DNA of 34,246 nt from an uncultured Bacteroidales bacterium (lineage in GTDB: Bacteria; Bacteroidota; Bacteroidia; Bacteroidales; UBA3663), in contig CAJOLH010000064.1 of NCBI GenBank assembly GCA_905235375.1, positions 1-34,246 of the forward strand, in the 5' to 3' direction. The translations under genes were made by a program, and so were the position numbers. The notes under the pieces were generated by a model that saw only the letters and a program-made list of their open reading frames with translations, made no database searches and had not been told where the DNA came from. Within the stretch, counting starts at the first letter, position 1. Every line of letters begins with the position of its first letter. Of this stretch, positions 22,749 through 30,897 are shown one piece after another.

Positions 22749-24509
22749 ATGAAAACTACTACTCTTTTAATGGCTGCCGGTCTGCTGACCATCACAAATT
22801 GCGCCATGGCTCAGAACGACGGAGAATTAATCAGTCTGCTTCCTGATGGAGTCACTGCCAACATCAATCCCGAACGCAAGCAGGACAAGCAGAAGAACCT
22901 CATCGTGACAGGCTCCCCGGAGAAGGGCTACAAGGCCTTCTTTGCGGCTACCGACGCTTCGCATGGCGAAGAGCTTTGGGTCACCGACGGAACCCCCGAA
23001 GGCACCCACATCGTGGCAGACCTTGTGCCCGGTGTCGGATCGTCGAACCCCGGCTATCTGGGCCGACTGAACGACAAGGCCCTCTTTGCCGCCTATACCG
23101 ACGAGTTTGACGTGCAGGCTTACGTCACCGACGGAACTGCCGAAGGTACCGTCATGCTCACCGACTTCATCTTCGGAGCCAACCCGGTGTCATTCATCCA
23201 GATGAACGAGACACAGGCCGTGTTCGCTGCCTACGATGACGAAAGCTGGGAATACGACCCCGACCGTGGCCCGCAGCGCTGGCTCTGGGTAACTGACGGC
23301 ACAGTGGAGGGCACAAGGCGCGTGGCCCAGGCCGACATGAGGTGGCCTGGTCAGGAGAACCAGACACTCCACACCGCCTACGTACGTTCAGGCCGAAGGG
23401 TTTTCTTCAAGGCCGACAACATCGACGGAACCACAGGCGAGGAACTTTGGGTGACCGATGGAACCGAAGCGGGCACCTATTGCGTGATGGACATCAACTG
23501 GGAACGCTGGCCCGAAGGACAGCCCGGCTATGAGGAAGGCTATACGCGCAACTCCGCCCTCGACCACATGGAGAACTACAAGAACGTAGGCGTGTTCTTC
23601 CACGCATGGACTCCCGATTTCGGTGGCGAGCCCTGGTATAGCGACGGCACGCAAGCGCTCAAGCCCAACGGTCAGAACGAGGACGGCGACCTGCACACCT
23701 TCATGATCTACGACACATGGCCCGGCAAGGACGAGAACGGCATCGGCTTCGGAGGCGGTGTGTTCGGCACGGGCTTCGAGGTCTATAAGGATCGCATCTG
23801 GTATCGCGGCTACAGCCCCGAGGGCGGCTACGAGTTTGCAGGCGTCACCAACAAGAAGGGCGACTACCGCTACTTCGACGTGTGGGATCAGGAACCCTCG
23901 CGCGACAACAATTCCTTCTCCGACCCCGGCTGCATCTTCGACGGCGTCTATATGTTCTGCGCCGCACACGGCTTCGACCCTGCCCGCGAAGATCACTTCG
24001 GCGGCGAAATGTGGTACACCGATGGCGAAACCATCAGAATGCAGATGGACTTTGTGCCCGGCACGGGTTGCGACTGGATCAAGGAGCAGACCGTAGCAGG
24101 AGGCAGCCTCTACTGGTGGAACGAAGTTGACGCACAGCCCGTCGGTGCCTATACGGGTGCCCTCTACCGCCTGGACAGCAAGGACGCCACTCCCGTGGTC
24201 GTAACCCACCTCGACCCCACTGGCGATTTCTGCCACTCGCTGCGCAATCTGGGAGGCACCATCTGCTTCACCAGCGACAAGACAAAGCAGGTATATGTCT
24301 ATAAATATACCAAAGAAGGATGGGATGGCGTCAGCGACATGGGCTATCTGGAGCCAGAATATGATGCCATCGACGACGAGGCCATTCGTGAAGTGAAGGC
24401 TGATGCGCAGGTGAATGGCATTTACAATCTGAATGGCATTCGCGTAAATGCAGACAATCTGCCCCAGGGCATCTATGTAGTTAACGGCAAGAAAATAGTA
24501 GTCCGCTAA
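22749..24509 (+). CDS. Secreted ELWxxDGT-repeat protein, probable beta-propeller
   Basis: A 586-residue secreted protein. I chose the ATG at 22749, since it gives a proper signal peptide (MKTTTLLMAAGLLTITNCAMAQ); an upstream in-frame ATG at 22680 lies in repeat DNA. Six units of the ELWxxDGT type are visible: GEELWVTDGTPEGT (73-86), AYVTDGTAEGT (124-134), WLWVTDGTVEGT (178-189), GEELWVTDGTEAGT (230-243), GEPWYSDGT (293-301) and GEMWYTDG (419-426). Such repeats are thought to form propeller-like surface proteins. The C-terminus (IYNLNGIRV...GIYVVNGKK) is a sorting-like tail. It lies between GH2 and SusC and may bind the target glycan or a surface structure. It has no visible catalytic motif, and its function is unknown. 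Confidence 0.85.
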   Translation: MKTTTLLMAAGLLTITNCAMAQNDGELISLLPDGVTANINPERKQDKQKNLIVTGSPEKGYKAFFAATDASHGEELWVTDGTPEGTHIVADLVPGVGSSNPGYLGRLNDKALFAAYTDEFDVQAYVTDGTAEGTVMLTDFIFGANPVSFIQMNETQAVFAAYDDESWEYDPDRGPQRWLWVTDGTVEGTRRVAQADMRWPGQENQTLHTAYVRSGRRVFFKADNIDGTTGEELWVTDGTEAGTYCVMDINWERWPEGQPGYEEGYTRNSALDHMENYKNVGVFFHAWTPDFGGEPWYSDGTQALKPNGQNEDGDLHTFMIYDTWPGKDENGIGFGGGVFGTGFEVYKDRIWYRGYSPEGGYEFAGVTNKKGDYRYFDVWDQEPSRDNNSFSDPGCIFDGVYMFCAAHGFDPAREDHFGGEMWYTDGETIRMQMDFVPGTGCDWIKEQTVAGGSLYWWNEVDAQPVGAYTGALYRLDSKDATPVVVTHLDPTGDFCHSLRNLGGTICFTSDKTKQVYVYKYTKEGWDGVSDMGYLEPEYDAIDDEAIREVKADAQVNGIYNLNGIRVNADNLPQGIYVVNGKKIVVR

Positions 24510-24520
24510 TCCTCTTTATT

Positions 24521-24566
24521 CTACAGGCAACAAGCCAATCCAGCACGGTTGGTGCGTTGCCTGTAG
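24521..24566 (+). terminator. Perfect 11-bp hairpin between the ELWxxDGT and SusC genes
   Basis: CTACAGGCAAC (24521-24531) pairs with GTTGCCTGTAG (24556-24566) across a 24-nt loop, which has an inner CCAA/TTGG pairing. No U-run follows, so it may be a weak terminator, an RNA-processing stem or a leader structure of the SusC mRNA, whose ATG is 34 nt downstream. Confidence 0.5.
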
Positions 24567-24600
24567 ATATTACTATCCCAAAAACCAATCCTTAATCCTT

Positions 24601-27600
24601 ATGTTTTCACACATTCCGAAAAACTGGCTCTTCGCCACACTTGTCACAATGCTTATGCTTCCATCTGTGGTTTGGGGACAGACGATCGTGGTAACGGGTG
24701 TCGTTACCGACCAAAAGACAGGTGAGGAACTCTTCGGCGTCACCATAAGAGAATCTGGAGGGCAGAACGGAGCAATCACTGATTTTGAAGGGAAATACTC
24801 GATCAGCGTCGATGCCAATGCGACACTCGAATTCTCGTATATGGGCTACAGAAAGTTGTCTGTGCGTGTAAGCAATCGTCGCAAGATCGATGTGCAGATG
24901 ACTGAAGATACCCAACTGCTTGACGAAATGGTTGTCATTGGCTATGGCGTTCAAAAGAAGAAAGACATCACGGGTTCAATCTCATCGGTGGCAGGCAAGG
25001 AAATAAACAATATTCCTGTGTCGTCGGCTTTGCAAGCCCTCCAGGGACGAGCTGCTGGTGTAAACATCATTCAGAATACGGGCGCACCTGGCGGCAAGAC
25101 CACCATCAAGATTCGCGGCACCGGCACTGTCAACGATGCAGATCCCCTTTATGTGGTCGATGGCTTCGTGGTCGATAACATCGACTACCTGAATCCCAAC
25201 GATATCGAGAACGTAGAGATATTCAAGGACGCGGCGTCGAGCGCCATCTACGGTTCACGTGCTGCCAATGGCGTGGTTGCCATCACCACCAAAACGGGAA
25301 AGGAAGGCAAGACACACATCACCTACGATGGCTATGTCGGCGTTTCCAATCCCTGGAAAACCATAGATGTCATGGGATTGGAAGACTATGCCCTTATGAG
25401 CGATTATGTGACCGGCCAGAACCGCTATTCCTACAATGGCCAGCTCTATATGTCGCAAGGAGCCGACGGCCAATTGTTCTATGATGAGCGCAAGGCTTTC
25501 GAACTCGACACTATCCGTCATAATTCGGCAGGCAATTATTGGGATGCCATTTCACGCACTGGCATCAAGCAACAGCATGCCCTGTCTGTATCGGGAGGAA
25601 ATGACAAAATGCAGTATCTGGCCAGTGCCAGCTATTACGATGAGAATGGTATCATCAAGTCTTCTGATTACCAGCGACTCAATACGCACATGAATATAAA
25701 TGCGCAGTTGGTCAAGTGGCTGCGCCTGACGGGCAACATGTCGTTCACTCACGAGGACCGAAACGGTGTGCCCGAAGGTTCGTCCAGCATCTTGAAACAT
25801 GCGCTGAATATGGATCCTCGTGCATTGCTTTACGATGCAAAGGGCTATTGGAACGCCAACTCGGGCGATTCCTACAACTACGGCTATACGCCTATAGCCG
25901 TTCTGGACCGAAACCACGACGAAACGAATCGTCAGCGCTTCGACATGAACCTTAGTCTCGATGCGACGATAGCAAAAGGCCTGACCTATCAGTTTAAGGT
26001 CGCCTATTACAACACCCGTCAGACCGACGATCGCTTCTATGAGGTCAATAAACTCAACTCCGACTTTGCGATGCCTGGCGACCTTACTTCGGTCTATAAA
26101 TACCAAAACAACATCGGGAAATGGGAGGTTGACAACCTGCTGACCTATATGCTGCAAGGCAATAAGCATAGTCTGACACTATTGGCAGGACAAGTGCTTG
26201 AGGGAATGACAACCTCCTATCAGGAATCAACCCGCAAAGGAACTCCCAGCAACGAAGACGTATTCCGTTACCTTTCGAGTGCTTTCACCGGCGACAAGAC
26301 CTATGGCCTCGATCGAGAATGGACTGCCATCGGCTGGATCGGTCGAATCAATTACTCTTTCGACGACACCTACCTCCTCCAGGCCAACATCCGAGCCGAT
26401 GGTTCGTCGAAATTCTCCTCCAGCAATCGATGGGGTATCTTCCCATCAGTCTCAGTGGGTTGGAAATTCTCTAACCTGCCATTCCTAAAGGATCAAGGCT
26501 GGTTGTCGCTTGCCAAACTGCGTGCCGGATGGGGCATTTTGGGAAATAACCGCATCGACGAGTTGGCTCGCTATACCTATCTGACTTCAGGCTACAACTA
26601 TCCATACGGTGCCGGCAATCACACGCTTTGGGAGGGTTCCACTTCCACCGTGCTCGGCAACGACGACATCAAGTGGGAAAAGAGTGAGTCTCTGAATGTA
26701 GGCATTGATGTGTCGGTATTGCACAACCGACTGATGCTGACCATGGAATACTTCAACCGCAAAACGACAGATATGCTGCTCCGTGTGCCCACCGTCCTCT
26801 CGGCCGGCCTCGATCAGAGTCCGATGACCAATGCCGGTGCCGTCAAGAACTGGGGCTTCGAATATGACGTGAAGTGGCGTGATGACATTGGCAAGAACTT
26901 TCGTTATGAGATAGGGTTCAACCTGTCGTGGATCAAGAACGAAGTGACTTCATTGGGCACCGGCAACGAGCCCATCTGGGGCCCGACCGTAGGGCTTGTT
27001 ATCGACGACCCTGTGACCAAGACCGCTGTTGGTCAGCCCATCGGCTCATTCTTCGGATATGTCACTGATGGCATCTTCCAGACCTATGACGAAGTGCGTG
27101 CCAGTGCCCAATATGACTACGGCAAAAACCAGTGGGAACAGACCGCCAAACCTGGCGACTTCCGCTTTAAGGATTTGAATGCCGATGGGAAGATCACTGC
27201 CGAAGACCGCACCTATCTGGGGTCTCCGCTGCCCAAGTTCGTCTTCGGCATCCCCCTCTCTTTCGGATATGGCAGTTTCGACTTGAGCATCTTCTTCCAG
27301 GGGCAGACGGGCAACAAGATCTTCAATGTTATGGACGACTATCTGTATAATGCCGCCAAAGGCAATGTCCTTGCCGACTTGCATTCGAAGCATTGGTCGG
27401 GTCAGCTTATCGAAGGCCGCGAATTTTTCCCGCTCAACACGACAGCAACCATTCCAGACCTTCGCGGATCGGACAGCAACCGCAACTTCCGAGCCAGCGA
27501 CTTTTTCGTTCACGATGGCAGCTACCTGAGACTGAAGGAGACACGTCTTTCCTATTCCTTCCCCACCAAGACAATCGAGCGATGGGGGCTTTCGACACTG

Positions 27601-27771
27601 ACTCTTTCCGTAACTGCTTACAATTTGCTTACGTTCACATCCTACAATGGCTTTGACCCCGAAGTAGGTCGCGTCGTAGGATCCGAAAGCAACAACCTGA
27701 GCATGGGTGTCGATCACGGCAATTATCCCCAAGCCCGATCTTTCACTTTTGGAGTTAAAATAGGATTATAA
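24601..27771 (+). CDS. SusC/RagA family TonB-dependent outer membrane transporter
   Basis: A 1056-residue outer membrane beta-barrel that imports oligosaccharides using TonB energy. After the signal peptide (cleavage near residue 26) there is a carboxypeptidase-regulatory-like domain (about 30-100, VTGVVTDQKTGEELFGV...YMGYRKLSV). The TonB box/SusC signature DEMVVIGYGVQKKKDITGS (108-126) and the plug follow (ALQGRAAGV, TIKIRGTGT, PLYVVDG, IYGSRAANGVVAITTK). The remainder is the barrel, ending in a C-terminal strand (ARSFTFGVKIGL). There is no N-terminal STN domain, so signalling to an anti-sigma factor is not expected. SusD follows after 15 nt. It defines the polysaccharide utilisation locus. 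Confidence 0.97.
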   Translation: MFSHIPKNWLFATLVTMLMLPSVVWGQTIVVTGVVTDQKTGEELFGVTIRESGGQNGAITDFEGKYSISVDANATLEFSYMGYRKLSVRVSNRRKIDVQMTEDTQLLDEMVVIGYGVQKKKDITGSISSVAGKEINNIPVSSALQALQGRAAGVNIIQNTGAPGGKTTIKIRGTGTVNDADPLYVVDGFVVDNIDYLNPNDIENVEIFKDAASSAIYGSRAANGVVAITTKTGKEGKTHITYDGYVGVSNPWKTIDVMGLEDYALMSDYVTGQNRYSYNGQLYMSQGADGQLFYDERKAFELDTIRHNSAGNYWDAISRTGIKQQHALSVSGGNDKMQYLASASYYDENGIIKSSDYQRLNTHMNINAQLVKWLRLTGNMSFTHEDRNGVPEGSSSILKHALNMDPRALLYDAKGYWNANSGDSYNYGYTPIAVLDRNHDETNRQRFDMNLSLDATIAKGLTYQFKVAYYNTRQTDDRFYEVNKLNSDFAMPGDLTSVYKYQNNIGKWEVDNLLTYMLQGNKHSLTLLAGQVLEGMTTSYQESTRKGTPSNEDVFRYLSSAFTGDKTYGLDREWTAIGWIGRINYSFDDTYLLQANIRADGSSKFSSSNRWGIFPSVSVGWKFSNLPFLKDQGWLSLAKLRAGWGILGNNRIDELARYTYLTSGYNYPYGAGNHTLWEGSTSTVLGNDDIKWEKSESLNVGIDVSVLHNRLMLTMEYFNRKTTDMLLRVPTVLSAGLDQSPMTNAGAVKNWGFEYDVKWRDDIGKNFRYEIGFNLSWIKNEVTSLGTGNEPIWGPTVGLVIDDPVTKTAVGQPIGSFFGYVTDGIFQTYDEVRASAQYDYGKNQWEQTAKPGDFRFKDLNADGKITAEDRTYLGSPLPKFVFGIPLSFGYGSFDLSIFFQGQTGNKIFNVMDDYLYNAAKGNVLADLHSKHWSGQLIEGREFFPLNTTATIPDLRGSDSNRNFRASDFFVHDGSYLRLKETRLSYSFPTKTIERWGLSTLTLSVTAYNLLTFTSYNGFDPEVGRVVGSESNNLSMGVDHGNYPQARSFTFGVKIGL

Positions 27772-27786
27772 AAAGAATTATTTATC

Positions 27787-29478
27787 ATGAACTGTAAGAT
27801 ATTGTCTCGACTGGCAGTGGCCGTACTTGGAATGACCCTAACTGCGTGCAGTGACTTCCTCGACAAGGAAATCACGGGCAATGCCACCGACCAAACTTAT
27901 TACGACACGCCCTATAAGATGCAGTCGGCACTTGACGCTGCCTACGATGTACTGCAAAGCGATGCCTACAACGACCAGGAATGGCGCTTTGGAGAAGCGA
28001 TGGCCGATAATGTCCTGGGTGTTGACGAGGGATTGGCTTCGCAAATGGGCCAGCTGGTCTGCTTCCGATTCAACACGTCCAATACCTGGATTCGCCAACG
28101 TTGGGAAGTGAACTACAAGGGCATCCATCGTGTCAATCAGGTCATTGCCAACATCAATCGTGTGGAAATATCCACCACGTCATACTATGCCTATCAACAG
28201 ATTCGCTGGATCTACGGGCAGGCAAAATTCCTAAGAGCTCTCTACTATTTCAACCTGGTCAAGTCCTATGGCGGTGTACCTATCCGACCCGAGACCGAGA
28301 CGGTGGAGAATCTCGTTGTGCCTCGCAGCACTGCCGACGAAACCTATGCCTACATCGAACGCGACCTGCGCGAAGCAATTGTCATGCTGCCTGTGGTCTA
28401 TCCCACCGCCGAAATGGGCAAGGCGACCAGGGGCGCTGCTGTGGCTCTGCTGATGAAGGTGCTCATGTATCAGGCAAAACCAGGTACCGTTTCCGACAAA
28501 TGGGAAGAAATGGTTCGACTGGGCAATTATTTTGTCGATGGCGCCAGATTAACTATGGGCGAGATACTCAAGTATGACAACAGTGAGGATTGGGAATCAT
28601 TGCGCCAAAGGCTATGGTTCAAGCCACAGTATCAGAATGACGAAGGCGACCCATACGAAACTGCCGATACCCGGCTTGAAGACGTCAACAATGTCTATTC
28701 ACTGGAGTATCGCGATTATTTCGGAGACCCGTTGCACAACGGCGACCGTTGGGCCTACGTCTATCAGTGGTACTCCGATGGTGAATTCTGCAAAGGATCG
28801 GTGTTTGAGGTCGTATTCAAGGAAAGCGGCGATGGAACATCGGGCGACAACAACGAAGGAGCCGGCATCGAACACTTTGATGTAGGAACAACAGCAATGT
28901 ACGCAACAAGCAACATCGTGAACGAAATTTTTGCCGATGACATCCGCAAAGACTTCGTCATCCATCACCAAGGCAACACTCCCGACGGTGAGATGTGGCA
29001 AGGCGGCGAAGGACGCTTTGTCTCCCTGAAATGGTACACCCCCAAAAAGGACAAGCCGCAATATGGAGGCGACAACGGGAGGAACCGTCGCCTTATCCGA
29101 TTTGCCGACGTAGTGCTTATGTATGCCGAGGCACTCAACGAAACCGGCAAACGTGAAGAGGCACTTGCCAAGCTCAATCTTTGCAAGGCGCAGGTCAACA
29201 CCATCAACGGCAGCACCAAGCTTTACCAGCCTGGCAGCTATGGTTACATTCGCGACCAGATCTATTCCGAGCGTCGTATGGAGATGGCTTTCGAATGGGA
29301 TCGTTATTTCGACCTCATTCGCCAAGGGCGTGCCGCCACCGTGCTTCACACATTCGGTCGTTCGCGTCCCAACAGCCGTGGACTCTATTTCATACAAGGC
29401 GTGCATGAGCTGCTGCCTATTCCGCAGAACGAGATTGACGTGTCGAATGGAGTGGTTGAGCAAAATCCCGGATATTAA
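27787..29478 (+). CDS. SusD/RagB family surface glycan-binding lipoprotein
   Basis: A 563-residue lipoprotein with a lipobox ending at C21 (MTLTAC). The family layout is clear: the N-terminal SusD-like segment (ITGNATDQTYYDTPYKMQSALDAAYDVLQ), RWIYGQAKFLRALYYFNLVKSYGGVPI near residue 140, TPR-like helices, and the RagB C-terminus with YIRDQIYSERRMEMAFEWDRYFDLIRQG (about 480-507) and LLPIPQNEIDVSNG near the end. It caps the SusC barrel and delivers oligosaccharides to it. The gene starts 15 nt after susC and is followed 30 nt later by another surface lipoprotein gene. Confidence 0.97.
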   Translation: MNCKILSRLAVAVLGMTLTACSDFLDKEITGNATDQTYYDTPYKMQSALDAAYDVLQSDAYNDQEWRFGEAMADNVLGVDEGLASQMGQLVCFRFNTSNTWIRQRWEVNYKGIHRVNQVIANINRVEISTTSYYAYQQIRWIYGQAKFLRALYYFNLVKSYGGVPIRPETETVENLVVPRSTADETYAYIERDLREAIVMLPVVYPTAEMGKATRGAAVALLMKVLMYQAKPGTVSDKWEEMVRLGNYFVDGARLTMGEILKYDNSEDWESLRQRLWFKPQYQNDEGDPYETADTRLEDVNNVYSLEYRDYFGDPLHNGDRWAYVYQWYSDGEFCKGSVFEVVFKESGDGTSGDNNEGAGIEHFDVGTTAMYATSNIVNEIFADDIRKDFVIHHQGNTPDGEMWQGGEGRFVSLKWYTPKKDKPQYGGDNGRNRRLIRFADVVLMYAEALNETGKREEALAKLNLCKAQVNTINGSTKLYQPGSYGYIRDQIYSERRMEMAFEWDRYFDLIRQGRAATVLHTFGRSRPNSRGLYFIQGVHELLPIPQNEIDVSNGVVEQNPGY

Positions 29479-29508
29479 GTGCCTCATCCTTTTAGAATAA
29501 TATACATT

Positions 29509-30474
29509 ATGACTACAAACAGATTATTCTCGAATTTGGTGGGAATGGCCATTGCATTGAGCATGCTGAACACAGCCACCTCGTGCAGTGACGACAACGA
29601 GCCAGCCCGCACTCCGCGAGCAGAGATTATCGTCGATAAGCAGTCGCTCGAAATCAACGAGTCGATGCAGATTCACTTCACCGGCGTCGCCGACCAGGTA
29701 ATCATCTTCACCGGCGACAAGGATCATGAGTACGAACTGCGTGATCAGAGCAACACAGGCTTTGCCATGAACAAAGGTCTGTTCACCTATTCCTATCGCA
29801 CGCCCGGCACCTTTCGCGTGGTCTGCGTTGCCAGCACCTACGACACCTATCTGGGTGGAAATTTGCAGACCGACGTCTATGCTTTCGACGTGACCGTCAC
29901 CGACAACATCACCGAAATTGACGACATTTCGACCACGATTACTCCCAATGTCTATTATGCCAATCGGCTCAGCGAAAATGATTGGTTGCTGTGCCTGCCC
30001 ACCAAGCAGCTCTACAACAACCGTGAGATGACAGTCAACGCAGCCCGTCAGCGATTGAGTATCACCATCGAAAGTGACTCGGCAAAAATCTACCTGGACG
30101 GCGAACCGTACAACTCGCGAACCTATTACGCATTGAACATCGACCATTCCATCCGGGTAGTCTCTTCCTCAGGCACCATCAGAGACTATACATTGTACGG
30201 CATGATCTACCCCGAGTTCTCGACAGTTACAGTCGGCGGTAAGGATGCGACGCTCACCCGTTCGGCTTTCTACCAGGATCTGCAGACGTATCTTGTAACC
30301 ACCGACGATCTGACACTTGACTACACTGTCGAAGACAATGTCCAGCTCCTCGATGGCTCGCAGCCGATGCCCCCGGGTTGCCAGATTCAGCTCGGCAAGG
30401 AGTACACACTGAGGCGTTCGCATAGCAGCAATCCGCAAGTTCGCGCCGACGCTCGTATCATTTTTCAGCGATAA
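29509..30474 (+). CDS. Surface lipoprotein in the SusE/F position, probable surface glycan-binding protein
   Basis: A 321-residue lipoprotein when started at the ATG at 29509, chosen because it gives the signal MTTNRLFSNLVGMAIALSML with the lipobox Cys at C26; the upstream in-frame ATG at 29479 overlaps the susD region too closely. An Ig/PKD-like domain follows (about 35-125), with IHFTGVADQVIIFTGDKDHEYE resembling the first domain of several Bacteroidetes glycan-binding proteins. A second beta-rich region covers the remainder. There are no catalytic motifs. The location directly after SusD suggests it helps hold the glycan at the cell surface. The family could not be named with certainty. 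Confidence 0.75.
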   Translation: MTTNRLFSNLVGMAIALSMLNTATSCSDDNEPARTPRAEIIVDKQSLEINESMQIHFTGVADQVIIFTGDKDHEYELRDQSNTGFAMNKGLFTYSYRTPGTFRVVCVASTYDTYLGGNLQTDVYAFDVTVTDNITEIDDISTTITPNVYYANRLSENDWLLCLPTKQLYNNREMTVNAARQRLSITIESDSAKIYLDGEPYNSRTYYALNIDHSIRVVSSSGTIRDYTLYGMIYPEFSTVTVGGKDATLTRSAFYQDLQTYLVTTDDLTLDYTVEDNVQLLDGSQPMPPGCQIQLGKEYTLRRSHSSNPQVRADARIIFQR

Positions 30475-30493
30475 CGACCACTTAAGTATATAA

Positions 30494-30858
30494 CCAAAAT
30501 TAACGATAATTATATGCGTCTTTTTTCTTAACACGAATTATCATGAATTCACATGAATTTTTTGTGTAACGTCAAGCCTCAGTGTCTTCCGTCCTGGGTG
30601 CGACGCAGAAACGCACTCAGGCCTCCATTGGGACCCGCTAATTTTCAGTGTCTTCGGTGTCTTCCGTGTTCGATAAAAAAGAACGTTGGAGGTATCTACC
30701 ACGGAATACACGAAAGACACAGAATCTTGTTCGTCCAAGCGAGACCAGTGGACTGCGCTGCACTGTCCACTGGTGCGGAGGACACTGAGGTCTGTCCGTT
30801 TCTGTTATCGACATACTGAGTAATTAATGATAATTCGCGATAATTCGTGTTAAAAGAA
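30494..30858. repeat. Composite palindromic element (modules C3, A-like hairpins, C4)
   Basis: The 423-nt gap between the surface lipoprotein and the GH93-like gene is almost entirely structured repeat. It is bounded by an inverted pair of module C: TTAACACGAATTATC (30528-30542) and its exact reverse complement at 30839-30853. Inside are a 10-bp stem with one G-U pair (30593-30602 with 30612-30621), a long imperfect hairpin (30644-30670 with 30698-30724, 22 of 27 matching), and the 10-bp stem at 30744-30774. Units of about 10 nt such as CAGTGTCTTC and CACGGAATA recur. No plausible gene or promoter is seen. Confidence 0.75.
30745..30773. repeat. Conserved 9-bp hairpin (copy 3, compensated variant)
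   Basis: CCAGTGGAC (30745-30753) pairs with GTCCACTGG (30765-30773) around an 11-nt loop, and an extra A-T pair extends the stem to 10 bp. Compared with copies 1 and 2 one internal base pair is swapped (T-A to A-T), so both arms changed together. Confidence 0.75.
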
Positions 30859-30897
30859 AAATATGTATAGTTAATTCTGAATAGTTACATATAAGAT

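Noticed and set aside
30494..30858. Retron or group II intron remnant
   Set aside because: No reverse transcriptase gene or recognisable intron domain is present in or near the element; the structure alone is not enough.
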